This document shows positions 34,447 to 42,738 of a DNA stretch of 64,000 nt, piece after piece. Location of the stretch: the NCBI RefSeq assembly GCF_000335475.2, contig NZ_ANAH02000004.1, positions 310,001 to 374,000 on the forward strand, written 5' to 3'. The translations under genes were made by a program, and so were the position numbers. The notes beneath the pieces are model-generated. The model did not search any database. It was not told the DNA's origin and was given only the letters and a program-made list of their open reading frames with translations. Source of the stretch: Cystobacter fuscus DSM 2262 (GTDB taxonomy: Bacteria > Myxococcota > Myxococcia > Myxococcales > Myxococcaceae). Numbering within the stretch: position 1 is the stretch's first letter; each line of letters opens with the position of its first letter.

Positions 34447-34467
34447 CGGGGCCGCTCACTCCCCGTC
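34445..34467. terminator. Bidirectional hairpin between convergent genes
   Basis: GACGGGG pairs with CCCCGTC over a nine-base loop. It lies at the meeting point of the esterase and methyltransferase genes and overlaps their last codons. Confidence 0.5.
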
Positions 34468-35256
34468 GTGCCCCTCCCAGAGGGGGGCAGGGCGCTCGGC
34501 CCGGGGTGGCTCCATGAGGCCCGCCACCTCGGGGGAGTAGCCCCCCGGCCCCTCACCATGGGCGAGCAGGGGAGGCCGCACCGCGAGCCCCCGCTGCCGG
34601 TCACGCACCGCGTGCACGAGGAAGCGCGTGGCGGGAGCGCCCGCGCGCGCGTGCACGAAGCGCAGGGCCATGGGGTGGAGCCTCGCCGCGCTCAGCAGCC
34701 CGAGCACCTCGGCCACCCGCGCCGCCGGGTAGATGAGGCTCACCCGCCCCCCGGGCGGCAGCGAGTGCCGGGCGGCGGCCACCACCGCGGCCGCGTCACA
34801 CGTCAGCTCCTGCTTGGACACGGCCCGCTCGTCGTCCGGGCTGCGCACCCCCGCGTGGGCCGGGCGGAAGGGCGGATTGGACACCACGTGCGCGTACGCC
34901 CCCGAGGCCCAGGACGTGCGGGCCTCGCGCAGGTCCCCGAGCACCGGCCGCACCCGCCCGTCACAGCCGTTGAGCGCCACGGCGCGCGTGAGGCGCGCAT
35001 GCACCTCGGGCTGCAGCTCCAGCGCGTCCACGGGGCCCAGGCCGAACTGGCACGCGAGCAGGAAGGACACCACGCCACTGCCCGCCCCGAGCTCCAACAG
35101 CGGCCCCTCCACCTGTCCCGCCTCGGTGGCCGCGAAGGCCGCCAGGAGCACCGCGTCCAGGGTGAAGCGGTAGCCGCCCCGGCGCTGCCACACGCGCACG
35201 CCCGCGGTGCCAATCGAGTCGAGCGTCTCGTCGGATGAAAAAGCAGGAGTGCTCAC
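34456..35256 (-). CDS. TrmN6-like tRNA1(Val) (adenine-N6)-methyltransferase
   Basis: 266 residues from GTG 35256, preceded by GGGAGG. The opening DSIGTAGVRVWQRRGGYRFT, LDAVLLAAFA then ELGAGSGVVSFLLACQFG (motif I) and VVSNPPFRP (the NPPF catalytic signature of amino-adenine methyltransferases) match TrmN6/YfiC. The C-terminal ~70 residues (HARAGAPATRFLVHAVRDRQ) fit. The start choice is supported by the conserved STPAFSSDETLDSI lead. Cytoplasmic. Confidence 0.85.
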   Translation of the reverse strand: MSTPAFSSDETLDSIGTAGVRVWQRRGGYRFTLDAVLLAAFAATEAGQVEGPLLELGAGSGVVSFLLACQFGLGPVDALELQPEVHARLTRAVALNGCDGRVRPVLGDLREARTSWASGAYAHVVSNPPFRPAHAGVRSPDDERAVSKQELTCDAAAVVAAARHSLPPGGRVSLIYPAARVAEVLGLLSAARLHPMALRFVHARAGAPATRFLVHAVRDRQRGLAVRPPLLAHGEGPGGYSPEVAGLMEPPRAERPAPLWEGHDGE

Positions 35257-35383
35257 GCCCCGCGGATCCTCCCACACAACTGTCGGACCCAGGGCGCCCG
35301 CTCTATCCAACCGTGCACACGCCCGTGCTCGCCTGGACGTTTCCCGGCTGGCCCTCCCGGCGCGGGTGCACACCCTGGTGGCC

Positions 35384-35887
35384 ATGATCCGATTTGCTGG
35401 AAGCTCCGTCGTCCTCCTGGCGCTCGTGGCGAGCGGCTGTGACACCTCGCAGGCGCCGTGCACCGAGTCCTGCCCGGACATCTCCGGCGTGTACTCCATC
35501 GAGAACACCACGCCCGCGGGTGAGTGCGGCTTCAGCCCCTACCTGCTGCCGCCCAGCGTGCGGCTCGAACAGACCCGCGACGGGCGCGGGGTGCTCTTCC
35601 ACGTCATCGATCCCACCACGCAGATAGAGGTGCCCCTGTCCGGCGACGTCTACGCGCCCACGTCCGGGGAGGAGGAGGGCCTGCTCGGCTCGTTCCGGAT
35701 CGACAGCCGCACCACCCGGCTCGCCCGCTCCGGGAGCGACGAGCTCGTGACACTCGACGTGACCGTCATGGGCTCGGTGTCCCAGGTCGAGGACCGCCGG
35801 GTGCTGACGGCGACGGTGAACACCACGGACGCGCAGAGCGGCCAGGGCTGCACCGCCACGCTGTCGGTGATGGGCGAGAGCCGCTAG
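35384..35887 (+). CDS. Lipoprotein of unknown function
   Basis: 167 residues from ATG 35384. The leader ends in LVASGC (lipobox, Cys ~19). The chain contains CTESCPDISGVYSIENTTPA and GQGCTATLSV, implying disulfides. The predicted fold is a beta-barrel-like (lipocalin/DUF-type) domain of ~140 residues. No family is recognised. Its 3' end forms a hairpin shared with the convergent gshB gene. Confidence 0.55.
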   Translation: MIRFAGSSVVLLALVASGCDTSQAPCTESCPDISGVYSIENTTPAGECGFSPYLLPPSVRLEQTRDGRGVLFHVIDPTTQIEVPLSGDVYAPTSGEEEGLLGSFRIDSRTTRLARSGSDELVTLDVTVMGSVSQVEDRRVLTATVNTTDAQSGQGCTATLSVMGESR

Positions 35888-35907
35888 GCCCCTCCCCGGC
35901 GGGCCTA
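35885..35907. terminator. Bidirectional hairpin between lipoprotein gene and gshB
   Basis: TAGGCCC pairs with GGGCCTA across a nine-base loop. It overlaps both stop codons. Confidence 0.5.
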
Positions 35908-36864
35908 CTTGCGCGAGCCCGCCATGCGCTCGGCCAGGTCGATGACCTTCGCCTCGACGTTGGAGTCATCCAGCTTGTCGATCTCCACGAGGCCCGTGGG
36001 GCTGGTGACGTTGACCTCGGTGAGCCAGTCGCCGATGACATCGATGCCCACCAGGTACAGGCCCCGCTCCTGGAGCGAGGGCTTGAGCCGGGCGCAGATC
36101 TCCCGCTCGCGCGCGGTGAGGCTGGTCTTCACGGGGGTGCCGCCGGCGGCCATGTTGCCCCGGTGGTCGTCCTGGGCGGGCACGCGGAGCACGGCGCCAC
36201 ACGGCTCGCCGTCCACGAGGATGATGCGCTTGTCGCCCTGGCGGCTCTCGGGCAGGTAGGCCTGGGCGACGATCGCCTTGCGGCCTCCGACCGTCAGCAC
36301 CTCCAGGAGCGAGCGCAGGTTGCGATCCCCCGGCTGCATGAAGACGATGCCCTGGCCGCCAAAGCCCTCCACCGGCTTGAGGATGGTGCCCGCGGGGTGG
36401 CCGGCGACGAAGCGCGAGAGTTGCGCCATGTCGCGCGAGATGAGCGTCTCCGGCATCAGCTCCGGAAAGCGCAGGCCGAAGAGCTTCTCGTTGGCGTCGC
36501 GGATGCCGGTGGGGTTGTTGATGAAGACGGGCCCCCGGCTGTTGTGCAGCTCCACCAGGTGGGTGGCCTGGATGAAGTCGGCATCGACGGGCGGATCCTT
36601 GCGCATGAAGAGGGCGTCGAGCGAGGACAGGGGATGGAAGTCCTCATGGAGCACGTCGAAGTGGCGGCCGGGCTCGCGGCGCACGGTGACGGTGCGCATG
36701 CGCGCCTCGGCGCTCGAGCCGCTGAAGCGCAGCCAGGGCTGCTCGAAGTAGCGCACCTGGTGACCACGGCGCTGGGCCTCGAGCATGAGCGCGAAGGTGG
36801 AGTCGTGATCCACGCGCACCGACTCGAGGGGGTCCATGAGGAAGCCGAAGGTGAGCGCGGCCAT
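35905..36864 (-). CDS. gshB: Glutathione synthetase
   Basis: 319 residues from ATG 36864, eight bases after TGGAGG. The opening MAALTFGFLMDPLESVRVDHD, then DALFMRKDPPVDADFIQATHLV and INNPTGIRDANEKLFGL are the prokaryotic GshB N-terminal domain. The ATP-grasp domain follows with TILKPVEGFGGQGIV, GDKRIILVDGE, RVPAQDDHRGNMAAGG and EVNVTSPTG. It adds glycine to gamma-glutamylcysteine in the cytoplasm. No gshA gene is adjacent. Divergent from the DUF559 gene. Confidence 0.95.
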   Translation of the reverse strand: MAALTFGFLMDPLESVRVDHDSTFALMLEAQRRGHQVRYFEQPWLRFSGSSAEARMRTVTVRREPGRHFDVLHEDFHPLSSLDALFMRKDPPVDADFIQATHLVELHNSRGPVFINNPTGIRDANEKLFGLRFPELMPETLISRDMAQLSRFVAGHPAGTILKPVEGFGGQGIVFMQPGDRNLRSLLEVLTVGGRKAIVAQAYLPESRQGDKRIILVDGEPCGAVLRVPAQDDHRGNMAAGGTPVKTSLTAREREICARLKPSLQERGLYLVGIDVIGDWLTEVNVTSPTGLVEIDKLDDSNVEAKVIDLAERMAGSRK

Positions 36865-36988
36865 GAAGTACGCCTCCAGGGAGAAAGGGACAGCCCGTGA
36901 GTAGACGGATGAAGCCGGGCAAGCGACAGAAAAAGCAAGGGGGAGGGGGTCTTGCCGCCAGCGCCCGGCCTCGGGGACGCTCGGGGGC

Positions 36989-38269
36989 ATGCCCTCTCCT
37001 CGTCCCGAGTCCGCCGCTCCCCCCGCCCTGGAGCGGCACCAGCGCCGACGCGAGCAGGGCATTCCCACCCTCACGGTGCTGGCGGGCCCTCCCGGCGCGG
37101 CCCTGGCCCTGTGGCGCCGCTGGCTCGACACGCGCGGCCAGAGCCTGTGCGTCTGCGCGAGCACCACCCCGGAAGGCCTGCTGCGCGAGTGGATGGAGGC
37201 GCTCGGCCAGGCGCGCTCGCCCACCACCGACGCGGCGGAGCACCTCGGGGCCGCCGCGGGGCTGCGCCCGGGCGAGCTGGCCTCACGGCTGAAGGGCAAG
37301 ACGGCACACGAGCGCGGCGTCCTGCTCCAGGCGCTGCTTCCCTCGCTGGCTCCCGGGGACGTGTCCGCCGCGTGCCGCGCCCTGCTCCAGCTTCCACAAG
37401 TTGTCCCCAATTCCGCCGGGCCCCTGGACGCGGTGCTGGCCGCGTGTGAGGGGGACGCGTTGCGCGCGCTCGGGGCGATGCATGCGCTCGTGCCGGGCGG
37501 GGCGGCACCGGCGATCCTGGTGTGGGAGACGGGCACGGAGGCGGGGTGGCTCGAGCGGGCGGCCCGCGTCTGCGCTCGGGCGTGTGAGGGCGTGCCCTCG
37601 CTCGTGGTGGCGCTCCAGGCCGAGCGCTCCGGGTTGGAGGCGTATCTGCGCGGTCCGGAGAGCCACACGCGGGCGCTCGTGCGCGAGGGCCGGGTGGAAC
37701 TCACGGTGCCGTCCGCCGAGGAGCTGGTGCGACGGCTGGAAGCGCAGGGCGTGCACAAGGCCCGCGCCCTGGAGGCCCCCCTGCGGCAACTGGCGGCCGA
37801 CGGGATTCCGGACGAGGTGCTCACCCGCTACGGAGAGGCGGCCCGGAAGCTCGAGGTGGCGGACCAGGAGTCCGAGGCGGCGGACGGGGCGCGCAGCGAG
37901 GCCGAGCGCTTCCTGTATGGGGTGCTCGACTCCCTGCCGGCCACCCGGGGCCTCTTCGAGCTCAATGCCAAGGCGGAGTTCCGGCTCCGGGGCCGGCCGG
38001 TGGAGGTGGACTTCCTCTCGCGTCGGCTGCGGCTGGCCGTCGAGGTGGACGGCTACCACCACTTCCGGGACGCGGAGCGCTACCGCCGGGACAGGCGCAA
38101 GGACCTGGCGCTGCAGCGGCATGGCTACTGGGTGCTGCGCTTCCTGGCCGACGACGTGGTGGCCAGGTTCGAGGAAATCCGCGACACTCTGCTGGAAGTC
38201 ATCTCGATCCGGCGACAGGACCTCGGAGGTCCACCGCCGCGAGGGGAGGGTGGAGATGCAGGGCTCTGA
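36989..38269 (+). CDS. DUF559 (Vsr-like) nuclease with degenerate P-loop N-terminus
   Basis: 426 residues from ATG 36989. The first ~300 residues resemble a P-loop ATPase that has lost key residues: PTLTVLAGPPGAALALWRRW in place of GxxGxGK(S/T), and ILVWETG in place of a Walker B DE. A helical segment follows (ALREPLRQLAADG-like). Residues ~303-412 are a DUF559 endonuclease domain: SEAERFLYGVLDSLP, RLRGRPVEVDFLSRRLRLAV and EVDGYHHFRD, with HGYWVLRFLADDVV at the end. The putative active-site acids are E305, D in EVDF and E in VEVDGYHH. First gene of a three-gene operon with an overlapping successor. Confidence 0.8.
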   Translation: MPSPRPESAAPPALERHQRRREQGIPTLTVLAGPPGAALALWRRWLDTRGQSLCVCASTTPEGLLREWMEALGQARSPTTDAAEHLGAAAGLRPGELASRLKGKTAHERGVLLQALLPSLAPGDVSAACRALLQLPQVVPNSAGPLDAVLAACEGDALRALGAMHALVPGGAAPAILVWETGTEAGWLERAARVCARACEGVPSLVVALQAERSGLEAYLRGPESHTRALVREGRVELTVPSAEELVRRLEAQGVHKARALEAPLRQLAADGIPDEVLTRYGEAARKLEVADQESEAADGARSEAERFLYGVLDSLPATRGLFELNAKAEFRLRGRPVEVDFLSRRLRLAVEVDGYHHFRDAERYRRDRRKDLALQRHGYWVLRFLADDVVARFEEIRDTLLEVISIRRQDLGGPPPRGEGGDAGL

Positions 38270-39296
38270 GGTGTCTCGGGTGGGAGAGCTGGTGTTGGTC
38301 TGGCTGTTGACGCGGGCGGAGGGCAAGGGGGCGCGCAGCGCGGTGTCCAGCGCGCTCAAGCCCTTCACGGCCCACCGCTGGAGTCCCGGCGAGTGGAGCA
38401 CCCAGCTCGACGCGGCGCTGGGCGCGCTCCAGGAGGCGGGTCTCATCGAGCAGACGGCGCGCAAGGGCCTGGGCCTCACGAAGGAGGGCAGGGCGCGGGC
38501 GCTCGAGTTCCTCGGCGAGCCTCGCCTGCCCAAGGGACTCACCTGGAAGAAGCTGCGGCTCACCTGGCTCACGGCGCGCGCGTTGGACTTGCCCAGCAGC
38601 CAGGGCGAGAAGCTGGGAAAGGCGGGGCACCTGCGCGCGGTGCTCGTGCAGAAGCAGCTCGGCCTGGAGCGGGTGGGCGCGCGCACGCTCAAGCAGGTGC
38701 AGGACGAGTTGTGCTGGAAGCAGCTCGGCGTGACGACGGACAAGCCCTTCACGCTCGCGGCGGTGCAATCGCTGCTGCTCGGCCAGGTGCTCCAGTCCTC
38801 GCGCGAGGTGAAGGCGTCCCAGGCGCTGGATCAGCTCGCGGCCCGGAAGGTGGGCGCGCGGCGCACGGACGCGGAGAGCCTGCGACTGGCGGCCCTTCAA
38901 GCCTGGGTGCTGCCCGCCTCGTCCCCCGCGCCCCAGGCCACCGCGGCGCCCGCTCCGACGCGAGCACCGGAGCCCGTACCGGCTCCCGTCCCGGCCCCCG
39001 CGCCGCACACTCTCGACGAGAGTCTGCCCGCCTTCGCCGAGCGCGTGGTGAGCACCGCCCGGGCGGCCAAGAGCGGATGGTTCGGGGATGATCGCGTCTT
39101 CATCTCCCATGTGTGGCGGGCCCTGGGTGATCCCACCCTGGACGAGCACACCTTCAAGAACCGGCTCATCGAGGCCAACCAGAAGCGCCTGCTGTCGCTC
39201 AGCCGCGCCGACATGGTGAACCTGATGGATCCAGCGGATGTCTCCGCCTCGGAGACCCGCTACCTCGGTGCCACCTTCCACTTCATCGCCCTGTAA
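38256..39296 (+). CDS. Winged-helix-like adaptor of the DUF559/HerA operon
   Basis: 346 residues from ATG 38256; it overlaps the previous gene by 14 bases and is preceded by GGAGG. The N-terminal ~90 residues read as a winged helix (LDAALGALQEAGLIEQTARK, GLGLTKEGRARALEFL). A helical middle follows, then a Pro/Ala-rich linker of ~35 residues (PAPTRAPEPVPAPVPAPAP). The C-terminal ~90 residues carry a compact domain with VFISHVWRALGDPTLDEHTF, LLSLSRADMVNLMDP and a final FHFIAL, which I have seen attached to ATPases of uncertain function but cannot name. Cytoplasmic. Confidence 0.65.
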   Translation: MQGSEVSRVGELVLVWLLTRAEGKGARSAVSSALKPFTAHRWSPGEWSTQLDAALGALQEAGLIEQTARKGLGLTKEGRARALEFLGEPRLPKGLTWKKLRLTWLTARALDLPSSQGEKLGKAGHLRAVLVQKQLGLERVGARTLKQVQDELCWKQLGVTTDKPFTLAAVQSLLLGQVLQSSREVKASQALDQLAARKVGARRTDAESLRLAALQAWVLPASSPAPQATAAPAPTRAPEPVPAPVPAPAPHTLDESLPAFAERVVSTARAAKSGWFGDDRVFISHVWRALGDPTLDEHTFKNRLIEANQKRLLSLSRADMVNLMDPADVSASETRYLGATFHFIAL

Positions 39297-39333
39297 CGCT
39301 TCCACATCTCGTCCGGCTCCCGGGGGAACGCCG

Positions 39334-42300
39334 ATGAACCCACACGACTCGCGCCTCGCCGCCTTCCTGTCCGATCGCACCGAGGTCTTCCACTCCATCC
39401 AGCACCGCCACGAGGTGTGGCGCGAAGACCCCTTCGACGTGGAGTCCATCCACCAGGAAGCGCGCACCACCTTCGAGCGCATGCTCCAGCGTGCCACCAC
39501 GCCTCCCGGGACGCCCTCGGGGCGCATCCTGCTGCTGCTCGGTGACTCGGGGTGCGGCAAGACGCACCTCATGCGCACCTTCCGCTCGCTCGTGCATGAG
39601 CGCTCGCTCGGCTTCGTGGGCTACATGCAGATGACGACGTCCGCGACCAACTACGGCCGCTACGTCCTGTCCAACCTCATCGACTCGCTCGATCAGCCCT
39701 ATTGCGAGCCGGGCGAGCCCCGCTCCGGACTGCGCAAACTCTCCGATGTGCTGCTCGCCCAGTGCGGTCCGGTGGCCGCCCTGCTCGCGGACCCCGAGCA
39801 GGATCCCGAGGAGATCCCCGTCCTGGTGGAGAGCGCCGCGGATGACCTGCAGAAGCAGCCCGCCTTCGAGAAGCTCGACCTGGACCTCCTGCGCGCGCTG
39901 CTCTACCTGCAACGCGATGACACGCGCATCCGCAGCCGGGTGCTCAAGTACCTGCGCTGCGAGGATCTCTCCGCCAATGATCGCAAGGTGCTCGGCGGGA
40001 TGGTGCCTCGCACCTACGACAACCATCCCCAGGAGATGGTGCAGCACCTGGGCCGGCTCATGGCCACCCTGAACCAGTCCCTCGTGTTGTGCGTGGACCA
40101 GTTGGAGGGCTTCGACATCGAGGACGCGAATCCTCAAGCGTTCCGGCAGGCCATGCACCTGCTGTGTGACTTCGCCGAGCGCGCGCCCTCGTCCCTCATC
40201 GTCATCAGCTGCCTGCACACCTTCTGGAAAGGGCTTAGGGACAAGCTCCAGAACTCCATCCTGGATCGCATCGAGCGCGATCCCGAGCCCCTCAAGCTGG
40301 AGAATCAGCGCTCGGCCGACGAAGCACGCCGCATCACCGAGCGTCGGCTGGAGCACCTCTACTCGACGGAGGATGCTCCCTTCGACCCCGCCGAGCCCAC
40401 GTATCCCTTTCCCCACGAGGGCTTCGAGCGCCTCTCGGGTCTGACGACGCGCGAAGTGCTCGATGCCTGCCGGCTCTGGCGTGAGCAGGCAGTGCGTGCA
40501 CAGGCCCTGCCCGAGCGGTTTCCCCTGCAGGACGCACCGAAGGAGACCCCGCCTCCCCGCCCCGAGACCAAGAAGCTGCTCGCGCTGGATCAAGCCTGGA
40601 ACGACTTCCGCTCCACCCACGCCACGCCTCCGCCCGAGGAGGATGGCAAGCTGGCCGAGCTGCTCGTGTGGGCGCTCAAGGCGAGCGCGGACGAGCTGGA
40701 GACAGGCCACCGCTTCGACGTGCGGCGCCTCGGCGAGGTGCTCCAGGTGGATGTCTCCCCCGGTGACGAGAAGCTGCACGTGGCGCTCTGCAACCGGGGC
40801 ACGCGAGGCGGAGGGCTCGCCAACCAGATCGAACAGGTCCGCAAGGAGTCTCGGGGCCGCACGCCCGTGGTCATCCGCACCAGCGACTTCCCGAGCAATC
40901 CCACGACCCAGGCCGCCGCGGAGCTCGGCAAGCTGTTGAGCAAGGGCGGCCGCCGCGCGGTGCTCGAGGACAGCGACAGCCGCACCCTGATCGCCCTGCG
41001 CGCCTTCCGCGAGGAACACGGCTCCCGCCCGGACTTCGCCGCCTGGTTGCGCTCCTCCCGGCCCCTCACCCAGCTCAAGCCCCTGCGCGACATCCTCTCG
41101 TTGGATCAACTGCGCTCGGGTGGCCCCCAGCCCACCAAGGTCATCGAGTTCCCCAAGCCCGCGTCGGCGCGCTCCGCCCCCCGGGCCCTCCCCGAGGACG
41201 CCGCTTCCACCGAGGAGGCCTCGCTCACGGAGACCGCCCGCTACGGCGTCCCCATCCAGCCGGCGGGCACTCCGAGCACCGACGACGTCTCGCTCACGGA
41301 GACCGCCCGCTACGGCGTCCCCATCCAGCCGGTGAGCCCACCCCGCGCCCCGCCGCCCCCGCGCCCCGAGTCCCCGCGCAAGCGCGAGCCCGTGCGCGTC
41401 GGCGAGACGGACAGCCTCCTGCGCGAGCCGGTGGTCTTCGCCCCCGACGAGTTCACCCGGCACGCCGCGTTCCTCGGCGGCTCGGGCAGTGGCAAGACGA
41501 CGCTCGCGCTCAACATCATCGAGCAGCTCTCCTTGCAGGGCGTGCCCACCATTCTCGTGGATCGCAAGGGAGACCTCGCGGGCTACGCCTCCGACGCCTT
41601 CTGGACGGGCACCGTGGGCGACCCGCGCCGGGCCATGCGGCAGGGCGCGCTGCGCGATCGGCTCGACGTGGCGCTCTTCACCCCGGGCCATCCCGAAGGC
41701 CGTCCGCTCGCCATCCCCATCGTCCCGGATGGGCTCGACGCCCTGCCGGACTTCGACCGACAGCAGGCCACGCGCCACGCCGCCGAGGCGCTCGCGGGCA
41801 TGCTGGACTACCGCCAGAGCCCCAAGGACAAGTCCTGCCGCACGCTGCTCGCCCAGGCCATCGATCAGTACGTGCAGCTCACGCGCGAGAGCGTCTCCCT
41901 GGAGCGGCTCGTGAAGTTCATCGGGGACAAGGATCCACGCCTGGTCAACGCCGTGGGGCGCCTGGACGTGAAGCTCTTCGACAAGCTCGCCGATGACCTG
42001 GACCGGCTGCGGCTCGACGCCAAGATGCTGCTCGACAGCGGGGCGGAGAAGCTCGACATGGACTTGCTGCTCGGCCGGGGTGCCCACGCGCTGCCGGGCC
42101 GCACGCGCCTGAGCATCGTCAGCACCAAGTTCCTCGGGGACAACAACAACGTGCTCTTCTGGGTGTCCCAGCTGCTCATCGAGGTGACGCGCTGGCTCAG
42201 CCGCAATCCCTCTCCCACGTTGCAGGCGGCGATGCTCTTCGACGAGGCGGACCTGTACCTGCCCGCCATGCGCCAGCCGTCCACCAAGCAGCCCATGGAG

Positions 42301-42642
42301 AACCTGCTCAAGCGCGCGCGCTCGGGAGGACTGGGGCTGATGCTCGCCACGCAGAGCCCGGGAGACTTCGACTACAAGTGCCGCGACAACATCCGCGCCT
42401 GGTTCATCGGGCGGGTGAAGGAGAAGGTGTCGCTGGACAAGATGAAGCCCATGCTCAGCGAGGCCCGGGTGGATCCCGCGAGGATTCCCGGCCAGGCCAC
42501 CGGCGAGTTCCACGTGGCCCGGGATGGCCGGGTGGATCGCGTGAAGGCCGAGCCCTCGGCGCTGGCCACCGAGCAGCTCTCCGACGACGAGCTGTTGCGG
42601 CTGGCCGCGCGCACCCGCGAGTCCAGGCACCTCTCCTCCTGA
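39334..42642 (+). CDS. Fused AAA-HerA/FtsK-type double ATPase
   Basis: 1102 residues from ATG 39334, preceded by GGGGAA. The N-terminal ATPase has Walker A GDSGCGKT (70-77) and Walker B LVLCVDQLEGF (~250-260). The middle (residues ~430-700) contains a linker with a duplicated segment SLTETARYGVPIQP. The C-terminal part is HerA/FtsK-like, with GGSGSGKTTLALNIIE (~715), DRKGDLAG, DEADLYLP (~970) and LMLATQSPGDFDYKCRDNI. A HerA-like motor fused to an AAA is unusual. It ends the three-gene operon after DUF559 and the adaptor. It likely translocates DNA or RNA as a hexamer. Confidence 0.85.
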   Translation: MNPHDSRLAAFLSDRTEVFHSIQHRHEVWREDPFDVESIHQEARTTFERMLQRATTPPGTPSGRILLLLGDSGCGKTHLMRTFRSLVHERSLGFVGYMQMTTSATNYGRYVLSNLIDSLDQPYCEPGEPRSGLRKLSDVLLAQCGPVAALLADPEQDPEEIPVLVESAADDLQKQPAFEKLDLDLLRALLYLQRDDTRIRSRVLKYLRCEDLSANDRKVLGGMVPRTYDNHPQEMVQHLGRLMATLNQSLVLCVDQLEGFDIEDANPQAFRQAMHLLCDFAERAPSSLIVISCLHTFWKGLRDKLQNSILDRIERDPEPLKLENQRSADEARRITERRLEHLYSTEDAPFDPAEPTYPFPHEGFERLSGLTTREVLDACRLWREQAVRAQALPERFPLQDAPKETPPPRPETKKLLALDQAWNDFRSTHATPPPEEDGKLAELLVWALKASADELETGHRFDVRRLGEVLQVDVSPGDEKLHVALCNRGTRGGGLANQIEQVRKESRGRTPVVIRTSDFPSNPTTQAAAELGKLLSKGGRRAVLEDSDSRTLIALRAFREEHGSRPDFAAWLRSSRPLTQLKPLRDILSLDQLRSGGPQPTKVIEFPKPASARSAPRALPEDAASTEEASLTETARYGVPIQPAGTPSTDDVSLTETARYGVPIQPVSPPRAPPPPRPESPRKREPVRVGETDSLLREPVVFAPDEFTRHAAFLGGSGSGKTTLALNIIEQLSLQGVPTILVDRKGDLAGYASDAFWTGTVGDPRRAMRQGALRDRLDVALFTPGHPEGRPLAIPIVPDGLDALPDFDRQQATRHAAEALAGMLDYRQSPKDKSCRTLLAQAIDQYVQLTRESVSLERLVKFIGDKDPRLVNAVGRLDVKLFDKLADDLDRLRLDAKMLLDSGAEKLDMDLLLGRGAHALPGRTRLSIVSTKFLGDNNNVLFWVSQLLIEVTRWLSRNPSPTLQAAMLFDEADLYLPAMRQPSTKQPMENLLKRARSGGLGLMLATQSPGDFDYKCRDNIRAWFIGRVKEKVSLDKMKPMLSEARVDPARIPGQATGEFHVARDGRVDRVKAEPSALATEQLSDDELLRLAARTRESRHLSS

Positions 42643-42667
42643 GGCCTCTCCGGGGCTCCAGAAACGA

Positions 42668-42714
42668 CCTTCCCCGCGAGGCCCCGCGTCGTGCGCGGGT
42701 CCTGGCGGGGAAGG
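42668..42714. terminator. Strong bidirectional terminator hairpin
   Basis: CCTTCCCCGC pairs with GCGGGGAAGG, and inside these CCCGCG pairs with CGCGGG, making an extended hairpin. It lies between the convergent HerA-like gene and the HrpF-like gene. Confidence 0.7.
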
Positions 42715-42738
42715 AAGATGCGGCTCAGGGGGTGCGGC

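Noticed and set aside
39283-42630. Long antisense open frame of 1115 codons opposite the HerA-like ATPase gene
   Set aside because: High GC makes long antisense frames common; the plus strand has clear Walker motifs and a ribosome site, while the antisense text has no recognisable domain.
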